IMG/VR virus record: IMGVR_UViG_3300017963_000731
Span: 1-24,299 of that record
DNA length: 24,299 nucleotides
Strand: one strand, 5' to 3'
From: a virus
Positions 6,831-13,708 of this stretch are shown piece after piece (positions within the stretch are counted from its first letter, which is position 1; the number at the start of each line of letters is the position of its first letter). The position numbers and the translations under genes are program-made. The notes beneath the pieces were generated by a model. That model searched no databases. It saw only the letters and a list, made by a program, of their open reading frames with translations, and had not been told where the DNA came from.

Positions 6831-7685
6831 TTATCCCTTTTTATCCTCACGTTCGTAATTTTTGCAATACTGGCATCCCTCTGGCTCAGCATCCATTGAC
6901 TCTAATTGCAAAGCTGTTATATGTTTTGGATTATCTATCATTAGATATTCTTCACATTCTAGTAAAAAACCAAACTCGGTATCAGACAATTTATCTACAT
7001 TAAACCTCAATGGATACTTCTCTACAATCCACAACCTGCTCGTATCAATAAATAACAGCGTTGTGTCATCAGGAGACATGTGATGAGTTGCATATATAGG
7101 TATATTATTATACGTTATGTGTCTGTCCCCATTAATGTTAATTACACCAATAACGATTCCTAGGTTGTGCAAGTGTGCAGTAAACCCTCTTCTGCTTCTA
7201 TGCGCCATCATAATCATATCTGGACTGCCAGTATTCAGATCCATCGCTTCGTCTACTTTTTTAATAAAATCAGCAGATCTTTTAGGTGTTTCCCCCTTTA
7301 CCATACTTGGTATTTCAACTGAATCTATTAAACCTTTATAGCCGCAATTTTTATCCCCATAAATATAGGATTCCATTTCGCAGTATTTAAAAGATTCAAT
7401 TTTGTTTTCTACTTCTTCATCTATTGAAGTTAAGAGATAATCCAACCTATCAGTTTCGTTTGTTATATTACTTAAATTCACATCGGGTTGTGGGGCAACC
7501 CCCATTGCAACTAATCTACGAATACGAGGTAGCAATGATAATCTTTCTTCTTTTGCGAGTTCATTAATATTTGCTCTTTGGATAGCACGTCTAATTGGGT
7601 TATTGCAATTTACCATCTCCTCTAATTTGTCGTGATATTTATTGATGTGCCTTAAAATATCGTTCTGTGTGTTAGTTAAATTCAT
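6831..7685 (-). CDS. Capsid-protein paralogue C (HK97-fold type)
   Basis: With the ATG at 7685 (ATGA overlap with the upstream gene) the product has 284 residues. It shares with the plus-strand capsid protein at 14232 the blocks NPIRRA, YIYGDKN, VDEAMDLNTGSPDMIMMAHRSRR, YNNIPIYAT, LWIVEKYPLRF, FLLECEEYLMIDNP. These are the P-domain and A-domain elements of that family. It lacks the longer N-terminal and loop parts of the 318-residue copy and adds a Cys-containing tail (GCQYCKNYE). Being adjacent to paralogue B and cotranscribed with the terminase, it may be a minor or penton capsid subunit. Homology is read directly from the shared motifs; the role is inferred. Confidence 0.7.
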   Translation of the reverse strand: MNLTNTQNDILRHINKYHDKLEEMVNCNNPIRRAIQRANINELAKEERLSLLPRIRRLVAMGVAPQPDVNLSNITNETDRLDYLLTSIDEEVENKIESFKYCEMESYIYGDKNCGYKGLIDSVEIPSMVKGETPKRSADFIKKVDEAMDLNTGSPDMIMMAHRSRRGFTAHLHNLGIVIGVININGDRHITYNNIPIYATHHMSPDDTTLLFIDTSRLWIVEKYPLRFNVDKLSDTEFGFLLECEEYLMIDNPKHITALQLESMDAEPEGCQYCKNYEREDKKG

Positions 7686-8434
7686 TTGCTTTCTCCTTCC
7701 ACTGTCAGCATAGACAGTTGTTCGGGGTTTATGATTCTTAAATATTCTTCGCATTGAATTGTGTAATCAAACTTGTTCATAGTCAATTCATGTATTACAA
7801 ACTCTGTCGGGTACTTCTCTATGACGTCAATATTGTCGGTGCTTAAATACAATATCGTGGGATCGTCCGGCTGGATATGGATAGTTACATATATGGGCAT
7901 ACCGTTATATGTGGTAAGGGTGAAGCCGTTGTAGAGTTCGGTAGACACATAGACGCCTCTTTTTGTGAGCAAATTATTTAAGCTCCTTCTTGATTTTCTG
8001 CTCATTATCATCATATTCGGGCATCCCCCGTTCAAGTCCATAGCGTGATCGATATCCGTTAATCCGTATTCCCAATCTTCATCAACTAATTTTATGTTAT
8101 TTTCAGGAACGCATTGCTTTATGCTTGGGAATCCTGAACCGTTAGCCCCTATGACAAAGGTTCTTTCTTCTATGTCTTTCATCGACACAATTTTATGATC
8201 AATATCGTCTTTTATTCGGTAATCAAACTTTAGTTTGTTATCAGGATTGTTAATTAAAGTCCCCCCTGTTTTAAGGATTTTCATTTCAAAATCTTCCGTT
8301 TCGCCTGATTTTTCAAAAGGTATTCTTTTGAACGCTTTGCGTATCGGGTTCTGGTAGTTCATGTATTCTTCCATGTGTTCAAAATATGGAGATACGGCTT
8401 TTAATATTTCGTTGTGCTTACGATTAAGTTTCAT
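7682..8434 (-). CDS. Capsid-protein paralogue B (HK97-fold type)
   Basis: The 250-residue product aligns by eye with the capsid protein at 14232 and with paralogue C. Shared blocks are YQNPIRKAF near the N-terminus, IEERTFVIGANG, AMDLNGGCPNMMIMSRKSRR, YNGMPIYVTIHIQPDD, VIEKYPTEF and FDYTIQCEEYLRIINPEQLSML. It is shorter than the plus-strand copy by about 70 residues, missing part of the extended loop region. A clear AAGGAG precedes the ATG. It follows three HTH genes and precedes paralogue C with an ATGA overlap. It could form pentons or decorate the capsid, or be the relic of another phage's capsid gene. Confidence 0.7.
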   Translation of the reverse strand: MKLNRKHNEILKAVSPYFEHMEEYMNYQNPIRKAFKRIPFEKSGETEDFEMKILKTGGTLINNPDNKLKFDYRIKDDIDHKIVSMKDIEERTFVIGANGSGFPSIKQCVPENNIKLVDEDWEYGLTDIDHAMDLNGGCPNMMIMSRKSRRSLNNLLTKRGVYVSTELYNGFTLTTYNGMPIYVTIHIQPDDPTILYLSTDNIDVIEKYPTEFVIHELTMNKFDYTIQCEEYLRIINPEQLSMLTVEGESK

Positions 8435-8450
8435 TGATCTTCTCCTTAAT

Positions 8451-8786
8451 TTACAAATATGCTAAATAGCTGTTCCAATCGAACAACTCCTTGATTTCTT
8501 CCTTATTCATGTTTTCCAATTTATCCTTGATTGCCATTACAGCTTCCTGCACCCATGCAACATTATCGTCCCTTATGTCGATTTTAATAGGTACGCTACC
8601 AACATTTACAATTTCGGGGTCTATTCTTATAATCTTCCTGTCATCAAAGAAACGGTAGTGCGGTATCAACCCCTTGACCATCCAGTTGTGTATTGTTTGA
8701 GGATCAACACTGATATATTCCGCAAATTGGTTTATAGTCATAAGTTTCTTCGGATAATTCGGATATATCTTGCTTTTTACTGCCAT
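8451..8786 (-). CDS. Excisionase/MerR-type HTH DNA-binding protein
   Basis: The 111-residue product has MTINQFAEYISVDPQTIHNWMVKGLIPHYRFFDDRKIIRIDPE, the compact winged HTH of the excisionase (HTH_17) type: helix, turn, recognition helix, then the wing with a basic R-K-I-I-R-I strand. A helical C-terminus (AVMAIKDKLENMNKEEIKEL) may dimerise. It starts inside the end of the preceding HTH gene, just after a run of ten A in the mRNA, and has no clear ribosome site, so translation probably depends on its neighbour. It may regulate the operon or act in recombination. Confidence 0.8.
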   Translation of the reverse strand: MAVKSKIYPNYPKKLMTINQFAEYISVDPQTIHNWMVKGLIPHYRFFDDRKIIRIDPEIVNVGSVPIKIDIRDDNVAWVQEAVMAIKDKLENMNKEEIKELFDWNSYLAYL

Positions 8787-9328
8787 AAAGATTTTTTTTT
8801 TCGGTGCAGATCCTTATTTATATATGTTGCAGGTACAAAACTATCCTTTAACCATTTGTCAAGGTCATAATAAGAGTAACTCCCCGGAAACTTATAATAC
8901 GGTATAGATCTTGCACGAGTTCTCCTGTGTATACCAAGAGTTGCTTCATGTATGCCCAACATCCTTGTTACATAATTTGCACTCATTAAAATTTTGCCCT
9001 GATATTTTTTACCTTGAGGGATATTCTTTTTGTCTCTTGGATCGAGAGGCACAGTCCCCCCGAAATGCTTTGTTGTAGGCATCCTCAATCCTTTTTCTGC
9101 ACAATAATTTTTTACAGCCATGTAAACCTGAGACTTAGACAAATTGAATTTCTTGCCGATCTTCGAGCAGGAATTGTATCTTTTTTTATACATCAAATAC
9201 ATCTGTTCGTCCCGTTCTATGTTTGGAATGTTCTTCACTATCTTTTTGGGGATGCGATCTTCAGTCATTTTAGTGTAATAGTAGTATCGTTTTTTCTTGC
9301 GCTTTTTCTTTTTTTCTTTTTCTTCCAT
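8777..9328 (-). CDS. Two-HTH DNA-binding protein with basic N-terminus
   Basis: The 183-residue product opens with an extremely basic tract (KEKKKKRKKKR, then YYYY). A first HTH lies around residues 50-75 (SCSKIGKKFNLSKSQVYMAVKNYC), resembling resolvase-type HTH. A second, excisionase-like one lies around 112-160 (SANYVTRMLGIHEATLGIH...RSIPYYKFPGSYSYYDLDKWL). The end is again basic (HRKKKS). It is the middle of three adjacent HTH genes and probably a paralogue of both neighbours in its second domain. A DNA-binding regulator or nucleoid-type protein is likely; the target is unknown. Confidence 0.75.
   Translation of the reverse strand: MEEKEKKKKRKKKRYYYYTKMTEDRIPKKIVKNIPNIERDEQMYLMYKKRYNSCSKIGKKFNLSKSQVYMAVKNYCAEKGLRMPTTKHFGGTVPLDPRDKKNIPQGKKYQGKILMSANYVTRMLGIHEATLGIHRRTRARSIPYYKFPGSYSYYDLDKWLKDSFVPATYINKDLHRKKKSLWQ
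8792..8801 (-). other. A10 homopolymer at the junction of two HTH genes
   Basis: The mRNA has ten consecutive A in the codons for Arg-Lys-Lys-Lys of the upstream HTH protein, just before the overlapping start of the next HTH gene. One extra A, or a -1 shift, would join the two frames through Ile-Phe-Met into a single protein of about 290 residues. Whether slippage happens is unknown. Confidence 0.4.
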
Positions 9329-9332
9329 TAGC

Positions 9333-9584
9333 TTATAACTTTGGATTTTTTAACGGGTTATGCTGGTATTTAGGGGTAGGTTGATCGAGATCGTCTTTGG
9401 CAGGGGTGTAAAATTCCTGTAAAGAATCAGGGTCTATGCGTATTGCTCCTCTTTTCCCAATCCTAAAATGCGGTAAAGACCCATCACGTATGTATCTGCC
9501 TATCGTGGCTTCAGACAGCCCTGAATATTTTGCAAACTTCTTTATCGACAATAGTTGTTTCCCATTTTCCGGTTTATTCACCAT
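9333..9584 (-). CDS. Small excisionase-type HTH protein, first gene of minus operon
   Basis: The 83-residue product contains LLSIKKFAKYSGLSEATIGRYIRDGSLPHFRIGKRGAIRIDPDSLQEFY, a clear excisionase/HTH_17 domain with a basic wing. The rest is a short proline-rich tail. It is the first gene after the strong minus-strand promoter at 9639-9667 and has AAAAGGAG about 10 bases before the ATG. Small size and position next to a divergent promoter suggest a regulator of the two divergent operons; excision is possible, but no integrase or attachment site is visible. Confidence 0.85.
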   Translation of the reverse strand: MVNKPENGKQLLSIKKFAKYSGLSEATIGRYIRDGSLPHFRIGKRGAIRIDPDSLQEFYTPAKDDLDQPTPKYQHNPLKNPKL

Positions 9585-9612
9585 TTTTTATCATTCTCCT
9601 TTTACTGTAATT

Positions 9613-9629
9613 TGGCATAAAACTTGCAT
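9613..9629 (+). promoter_or_regulatory. Sigma-54-like -24/-12 promoter (plus strand)
   Basis: TGGCATAAAACTTGCAT keeps GG and GC 12 bases apart as required for sigma-54. Its predicted start (near 9639) falls on the -10 box of the minus-strand sigma-70 promoter, so the two would exclude each other. It points to the plus operon at 9749, about 110 bases downstream, which also has a closer sigma-70 promoter. Confidence 0.55.
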
Positions 9630-9638
9630 TTCATTAAT

Positions 9639-9667
9639 AATATATATATGATGATACCAAATGTCAA
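9639..9667 (-). promoter_or_regulatory. Strong sigma-70 promoter for the minus operon
   Basis: On the minus strand TTGACA at 9667-9662 and TATATT at 9644-9639 are exactly 17 bases apart, close to the ideal. The start should be near 9632, giving a leader of about 48 bases to the HTH gene at 9584. Confidence 0.8.
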
Positions 9668-9695
9668 GAAAAACTATAAAAAAATATGTTTTGAC

Positions 9696-9724
9696 TTGAT
9701 TTTTCATGTCAGGGATAGTATATT
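9696..9724 (+). promoter_or_regulatory. Sigma-70 promoter for the plus operon
   Basis: TTGATT at 9696-9701 and TATATT at 9719-9724 are 17 bases apart. The predicted start near 9731 gives a short leader with AAAAGGAG before the ATG at 9749. Its -35 lies back to back with that of the minus promoter, 28 bases apart. Confidence 0.6.
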
Positions 9725-9748
9725 TAATTATGTGCAAAAGGAGAAAAT

Positions 9749-9949
9749 ATGGATGATAAAAGATTATGGGAAATCAGGAAGGAACTTTCCAGAAATGGCG
9801 GAAAATATTTGTTTATACAGCCAATATTGCCATATTTAGACGAGATTAAGAAAAATATGCAAAAGACATGGAAGGGAAGGATGAAATTGAAATGGTGGGG
9901 ATTCCGATTGAGGCTGAATGATTGGTTTGAAAAAAATTATTATTATTAA
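9749..9949 (+). CDS. Small basic hypothetical protein
   Basis: The 66-residue product is basic and Trp/Tyr-rich (LKWWGFRLRLNDWFEKNYYY at the end) with a helical N-terminal half. No family was recognised. It is the first gene of the long plus-strand unit, with AAAAGGAG seven bases before the ATG. Confidence 0.7.
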   Translation: MDDKRLWEIRKELSRNGGKYLFIQPILPYLDEIKKNMQKTWKGRMKLKWWGFRLRLNDWFEKNYYY

Positions 9950-9959
9950 GGAGACAAAA

Positions 9960-10229
9960 ATGCCAAAAGCTGGAAAAGCGATAATACCAGATTTACAAGG
10001 AAGAATTGTTGAATTAGAAGAAAAAGTTAAAAGTTTAGAAGAAGAAATTACGGAGTTGAGGAATAATACCATTGTTTATGGTCGAACCTTCCCTCCAAAC
10101 GATGATATTGTTAGGGATAATTATTTAAACATGAATAATTGCACATGCTTTGGTGTTCACCCTTGTGGTGATGGATCGGGGCATGAAGATAATTGTCCTT
10201 GCAATCCGATTAATAGGGAAGAAAAATGA
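9960..10229 (+). CDS. Small coiled-coil protein with Cys-rich tail
   Basis: Starting at the ATG at 9960, which follows AAGGAG, the product has 89 residues. Residues ~12-38 form a clear heptad coiled coil (IVELEEKVKSLEEEITELRNN). The tail holds NCTCFGVHPCGDG and DNCPCN, five Cys and two His that could bind metal. An in-frame ATG 14 codons earlier lies inside the preceding gene and lacks a ribosome site. The function is unknown. Confidence 0.7.
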   Translation: MPKAGKAIIPDLQGRIVELEEKVKSLEEEITELRNNTIVYGRTFPPNDDIVRDNYLNMNNCTCFGVHPCGDGSGHEDNCPCNPINREEK

Positions 10230-10492
10230 ATAAATATAAAGCGTTAAATTGGAAAGATGAATTTCAAAAATTAGGGCTTGATTGTGATTTGACATCTACT
10301 CCAACTTGGGTTATGTCTGCTGGTTGCTCTTGTGCGTATCTCTCGCCAGAACATGGCGACTATAAAGACGATGAACTCGACTTTGGTGTAGTTATAGGAC
10401 AAAGGAATTTCGGTCATATTAGTGGCATAGCATATTATGACGAAGAAAGTTGTAAATCTGCAATAGAAATATATAGGAGTCGGAATGAGTAA
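10226..10492 (+). CDS. Small hypothetical protein
   Basis: The 88-residue product has SAGCSCAYLSPEHGDYKDDELDFGVVIGQ in the middle and a Cys in the last helix. It overlaps its neighbours by ATGA upstream and eight bases downstream, as expected in a translationally coupled phage operon. No family recognised. Confidence 0.7.
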   Translation: MNKYKALNWKDEFQKLGLDCDLTSTPTWVMSAGCSCAYLSPEHGDYKDDELDFGVVIGQRNFGHISGIAYYDEESCKSAIEIYRSRNE

Positions 10493-10832
10493 AGATTGGA
10501 TGAAAAACATAAAAAGGTGCTGGAAGTCGGGCGACCCCGATGTGGTTGCAAAATGCTCTAATTGCAGTGCATTGGATTATGATGGGAAAGAAATAAACTT
10601 AAATGACCCTGATGCCATGATAAACTTGGAATTTACCAGTAAGATTGGCTTGCCGATCCACTCCCCTTGCATTACAAAAAACAGTCAAGAATGTTGGGAG
10701 TGCTACTGCCCGTTTTCAAAGTATGCATACTGCCTTACAAGAGAACAGGTGGAACAAGTTTTGCAACATGAAAAGCATATTATAGAAAGAATTGAAGAAT
10801 TTTTAAAGGAAAAAATAAAGGGCAATGATTAA
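10485..10832 (+). CDS. Small Cys-rich protein, probable zinc binder
   Basis: The 115-residue product holds KCSNCSALDYDG and then SPCITKNSQECWECYCPF, with further Cys before a C-terminal helix (EQVEQVLQHEKHIIERIEEFLKEK). The CxxC pairs suggest a zinc fold. GGAG precedes the ATG, and both ends overlap adjacent genes. The function is unknown. Confidence 0.7.
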   Translation: MSKDWMKNIKRCWKSGDPDVVAKCSNCSALDYDGKEINLNDPDAMINLEFTSKIGLPIHSPCITKNSQECWECYCPFSKYAYCLTREQVEQVLQHEKHIIERIEEFLKEKIKGND

Positions 10833-11100
10833 ATTTAGGGACATGAAGGCAGGGAAAGTAAATGGAACCCCTCAAGAAAAGTGGTATGGTATACGTATTT
10901 GCGGAGGATATTTGCATTATACCAATGAAAACCGATGGACTCTTATAAAACATGATATATATAAATGGTTGGCAATTCACTTTCTTGCAAAAGCTGATAA
11001 ACTTGTAGATAAGATGGTTACAGAAGATTGTATAAGAAAAAGGGAAGAAAATTGGGGCAAAGTTTATAAACTGGTTGAAAAAAAGGAGAAACAACAATGA
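10825..11100 (+). CDS. Small hypothetical protein
   Basis: The 91-residue product reads as a short beta part (KWYGIRICGGYLHYTNENRWTLI) followed by charged helices ending in KLVEKKEKQQ. No motif recognised. It overlaps both neighbours by a few bases. Confidence 0.7.
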   Translation: MIKFRDMKAGKVNGTPQEKWYGIRICGGYLHYTNENRWTLIKHDIYKWLAIHFLAKADKLVDKMVTEDCIRKREENWGKVYKLVEKKEKQQ

Positions 11101-11468
11101 AAATCGAAATAACAAAACACAACATGGTTGATTGGAACAATATTAAAGGGAATTACGAGACGGAAATAAATCTTCCTTTCGAATATATCAAATTAGATAA
11201 CGAATATTCCATTCCTACAAACTTTGAATTTTGCTGTCAAAAAATGGTAGGATTGTTTATGGAATCAAAGGTTAGAGTTGGAACAGATCAAATATTCTTT
11301 AACAATGTCCCCCTTACCCAATGCCCATACTGTAAATCAAACTTTACTTTTGAAATAAAGGAAAAGGGAATTGTTGTTGAAAAACCAGAAACCGAAAAAG
11401 ATTACGAAAAATTAGATGAAGCAATGGAGAAATTACAAAACAGGAAAATAATTGAGGAGGTGAAGTAA
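11097..11468 (+). CDS. Small zinc-ribbon-like protein
   Basis: The 123-residue product has FCCQKMVGLF and, about 40 residues later, TQCPYCKSNFTFEI, two Cys pairs typical of a zinc ribbon. A charged helical tail follows. ATGA overlap with the preceding gene and a good AAGGAG site. The role is unknown. Confidence 0.7.
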   Translation: MKIEITKHNMVDWNNIKGNYETEINLPFEYIKLDNEYSIPTNFEFCCQKMVGLFMESKVRVGTDQIFFNNVPLTQCPYCKSNFTFEIKEKGIVVEKPETEKDYEKLDEAMEKLQNRKIIEEVK

Positions 11469-11472
11469 CAAT

Positions 11473-11631
11473 ATGTGCATGATATGCCCTGAATGTAAAC
11501 AGAAAAATAAATTAGCAAAATTAGAAAGGCAGAGAGATATTTTATCCCAGATGGAATATTACTACTGCTGGGTATGCAGTAATTATTACGGAACAAATAT
11601 AAAAAAGAAAGAAGGTGAAGGAACATGCTGA
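11473..11631 (+). CDS. Tiny zinc-ribbon protein (52 residues)
   Basis: An ATG at 11473 follows GAGGAGGTG and opens 52 codons: MCMICPECKQK at the start and YYCWVCSNYYG after a 20-residue helix, ending by overlapping the next ATG (ATGCTGA). Two CxxC knuckles suggest one bound zinc. Position, ribosome site and overlap all fit a real gene. Confidence 0.65.
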   Translation: MCMICPECKQKNKLAKLERQRDILSQMEYYYCWVCSNYYGTNIKKKEGEGTC

Positions 11632-11882
11632 AATGGGCTATAATTTTAAACAAAGTTACACAGATCATGCTTATTGCAGAAGATGGCAAGATCGATGACA
11701 TGGAAGAAGATATTCTTGTGGAAATGGTTGCCCCTGAATTAGCAAAACTTTACAAGAAAGAAACTGGTGTGCCTGTTGAAAAATGGGGTATAGTAAAAGT
11801 TCTGGTTAAAATTGCTCAAAGAACAATCGAGATAATCAACGCAAGAGATTCTAAAGAGAACGGCTCAATGAGCGAATATTAA
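11625..11882 (+). CDS. Small helical hypothetical protein
   Basis: The 85-residue product is acidic and helical (LIAEDGKIDDMEEDILVEMVAPELAKLYKKETGVP), then a hydrophobic helix. The 'EDGKIDDMEE' stretch is loosely EF-hand/TerB-like but too short to assign. It is the last gene before the -24/-12 element at 11919. GAAGGTGAAGG precedes the ATG. Confidence 0.65.
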   Translation: MLKWAIILNKVTQIMLIAEDGKIDDMEEDILVEMVAPELAKLYKKETGVPVEKWGIVKVLVKIAQRTIEIINARDSKENGSMSEY

Positions 11883-11894
11883 TCTATCTAAAAT

Positions 11895-11916
11895 CTATCC
11901 CTAAATTTTGGGATAG
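11895..11916. promoter_or_regulatory. Inverted repeat directly upstream of a -24 element
   Basis: CTATCCC and GGGATAG form a 7-base stem around an 8-base loop, ending three bases before the -24/-12 motif. There is no T run, so it does not look like an intrinsic terminator; a protein-binding site or leader hairpin is possible. Confidence 0.45.
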
Positions 11917-11918
11917 GT

Positions 11919-11935
11919 TGGCATAATACTTGCAT
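11919..11935 (+). promoter_or_regulatory. Sigma-54-like -24/-12 promoter (plus strand)
   Basis: TGGCATAATACTTGCAT matches the -24/-12 consensus with the correct 12-base GG-GC distance. The predicted start near 11945 is about 31 bases before the TTG start at 11976. It lies in the only real gap (93 bases) between 9749 and 18056. Confidence 0.7.
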
Positions 11936-11975
11936 ATTTAATTTGTAGATTTTTAATAATTTTAAGGAGAATAAA

Positions 11976-12191
11976 TTGAACGAATCTTTAGCAATCAGAT
12001 ACTCCTTCCAATCCTGTATGCTTTACGGAATCAAAGAGTCAATGGACGGAAATTGCACAGGGGATCTGTTTATTCTTTACGCATATCTATATTTGTTAAA
12101 CAATAAGGTGCATTTCAATCTGTTTCAGATTATACATGCGTCCCTAGAGATAAACAAAATTATAAACAACTTTTGGTGGCTGAACAATTGA
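11976..12191 (+). CDS. Small hypothetical protein with TTG start
   Basis: A TTG at 11976, 7 bases after TTAAGGAGA, opens 71 codons. The product is hydrophobic and aromatic (LFILYAYLYLLNNKVHFNLFQII), possibly one membrane helix or a buried core, and has two Cys. No family recognised. First gene after a -24/-12 element. Confidence 0.6.
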   Translation: MNESLAIRYSFQSCMLYGIKESMDGNCTGDLFILYAYLYLLNNKVHFNLFQIIHASLEINKIINNFWWLNN

Positions 12192-12346
12192 AAACAAAGC
12201 ATTGGGATAAATTAACTTGCGAATACTGCAATACAAGTATCTGGTATGAATATCGGGATCTTGAAAATGCAATAAAACAAATGGAAAAGCATGTTAAAGA
12301 AAAACATAAAGAGAAGGAGAAGGATAATGACGAAGAACAAGATTGA
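12188..12346 (+). CDS. Tiny C2H2-like zinc-finger protein with TTG start
   Basis: A TTG overlapping the previous stop (TTGA) opens 52 codons: LTCEYCNTSIWYEYRD then EKHVKEKH. The C-x2-C ... H-x4-H spacing resembles a single C2H2-type zinc finger, followed by a charged tail. A GGTGG lies upstream as a weak ribosome site, so coupling to the previous gene is likely. Confidence 0.5.
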   Translation: MKTKHWDKLTCEYCNTSIWYEYRDLENAIKQMEKHVKEKHKEKEKDNDEEQD

Positions 12347-12599
12347 ATACGACAAGAACAAAATTTTAAAGCCCCTTAAATGTCAAGTATGCGGTAAAGT
12401 AATTGCATATAAATATACATTTAAGGAAAATATTCTGAAAGATTTGCTTAACGAAGCAAAGATAAAAAATGAAATATTCGAAGAAGATATCGTAGTTTGC
12501 TGTCAACCTAAAAGATTAACGTGCGTTAAGAAATTTCAGGATATGCTCCTGCCTAAAATCGAAATAGCAAACGAAGAAAGCGGAGTGTGCAAAAAATGA
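12327..12599 (+). CDS. Small zinc-finger-like protein
   Basis: With the ATG at 12327 after AAGGAGAAGG the product has 90 residues. It contains KCQVCGKVIAYKYTF and later VVCCQPKRLTC, four or five Cys in a pattern that could bind zinc. It overlaps the preceding tiny gene and the following gene (ATGA). Confidence 0.65.
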   Translation: MTKNKIEYDKNKILKPLKCQVCGKVIAYKYTFKENILKDLLNEAKIKNEIFEEDIVVCCQPKRLTCVKKFQDMLLPKIEIANEESGVCKK

Positions 12600-13120
12600 A
12601 CAATGTTAAAGATCGAGTTTACGAATTGTTATGGGAACTTTTTAAGGATGAGTGTTTATATATTCAAAAATTAAAAGAATATTATGAAATCGGAGACAGG
12701 GATAAATTAAATTTAAATCAATTCATACATGAATTTAGAATTGCCAATAATTTTATGAAATCGGCTGAAATAGCGACCATCCTTTTCGAGATATTGCCTG
12801 TGGAAATAATAATAGACAGAAGAACATACCATGATGGATTTAGAAAGGATGTAATCTTTGGAATAATCAAAGGAGAAAATAGTTTATTTGAAAAAGAAAA
12901 GGGGATAAATTTATGTAGATCTAACATTGTCACTTGGGAGAAATTACCAGACGGGTTTCAAGAAAAAGTAGCTGCTGCATTAGAAGACCTCCATATTTTT
13001 AAGCAAATATATAAAAAAACAATAGAATTGTTCGAACAGGAATATCTTGAAAAAAGACAAGAAGCGAGAAATGAATTAGAATCCATCGGGATTAAATTCA
13101 GGGAGGAAATGAACAAATGA
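12596..13120 (+). CDS. Hypothetical helical protein
   Basis: The 174-residue product is predicted mostly helical (YELLWELFKDECLYIQKLKEYYE, ... FKQIYKKTIELFEQEYLEKRQEARNELESIG) with a central mixed part. No motif recognised. The ATG at 12596 overlaps the upstream stop; a GTG nine bases earlier is in frame but too close to the GGAG. Confidence 0.65.
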   Translation: MNNVKDRVYELLWELFKDECLYIQKLKEYYEIGDRDKLNLNQFIHEFRIANNFMKSAEIATILFEILPVEIIIDRRTYHDGFRKDVIFGIIKGENSLFEKEKGINLCRSNIVTWEKLPDGFQEKVAAALEDLHIFKQIYKKTIELFEQEYLEKRQEARNELESIGIKFREEMNK

Positions 13121-13692
13121 ATAACAAAGAACATAGAATAATGGTAACGGGGACCGGCAGAAGTTTTACATCCCTCCTGATGGCAATCTTTACATATGTT
13201 GGATGGGATACTGGATTTACCGAAGAAAGTATAAATAAATATCTGGGGGATAAATGTGGATGTGGAATGGAAGATTTCTACCGCAATGCATATATAATTA
13301 AGCGCCCAATGAACGATCTTGTCCCAATCGAAGCTTTTCTGACCCATTTTGAATATGATCTTCTCATAATTCCGATAAGGAATCTATACCACGCATCTCA
13401 ATCAAGAGTAAGAATACATAAAATGGGGGAAACTGCCGGAGGATTAACGCATACAAGAGTGCCTGAAGAACAATATAATAATTCTGCAATATTTTTAGGT
13501 GAACTTGTATCTACGGCAGTATTGATGAATATCCCAATGCTTTTCATTAAAGCCCCGCTGTTTCTGCATGATTTTGAATACTTATGGGAAACAATATATT
13601 CCTGCCCACAACTTCATACCCAGAAGATGGATAAAAAATTGATGCACGAAGCATGGGAAAAACTTGTTGATTTGAAGAAAATACATTTCTGA
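13117..13692 (+). CDS. Sulfotransferase-like P-loop protein
   Basis: The 191-residue product starts with a beta strand and P-loop (RIMVTGTGRSFTSLLMAIF) that resembles the 5'-phosphosulfate loop of PAPS-dependent sulfotransferases (usual form xxPRSGTTxL). It continues with WDTGFTEE. Around residue 90 it has LIIPIRNLYHASQSRVRIHKMG, like the 3'-phosphate motif where an Arg and a Ser bind PAPS. A late MLFIKAPLFLHDFEYLWE follows. If active it would move a sulfo group to an unknown acceptor, perhaps a surface sugar. Similar P-loop proteins in phages can instead be kinases. ATGA overlap with the upstream gene. Confidence 0.55.
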   Translation: MNNKEHRIMVTGTGRSFTSLLMAIFTYVGWDTGFTEESINKYLGDKCGCGMEDFYRNAYIIKRPMNDLVPIEAFLTHFEYDLLIIPIRNLYHASQSRVRIHKMGETAGGLTHTRVPEEQYNNSAIFLGELVSTAVLMNIPMLFIKAPLFLHDFEYLWETIYSCPQLHTQKMDKKLMHEAWEKLVDLKKIHF

Positions 13693-13708
13693 TAATAAGA
13701 GGATACCA

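Noticed and set aside
8451-9584. Integration/excision module
   Set aside because: The HTH proteins resemble excisionases, but no integrase, attachment repeat or host-tRNA end is visible in the window.
10895-10915. Possible -24/-12 element GGAGGATATTTGC
   Set aside because: GG to GC distance is 11, not 12, and it lies inside a gene far from any start.
11895-11916. Intrinsic terminator
   Set aside because: The stem is good but no T run follows on either strand.
12041-12060. Possible -24/-12 element GGACGGAAATTGC
   Set aside because: Distance between GG and GC is 11 and it lies inside a coding region.
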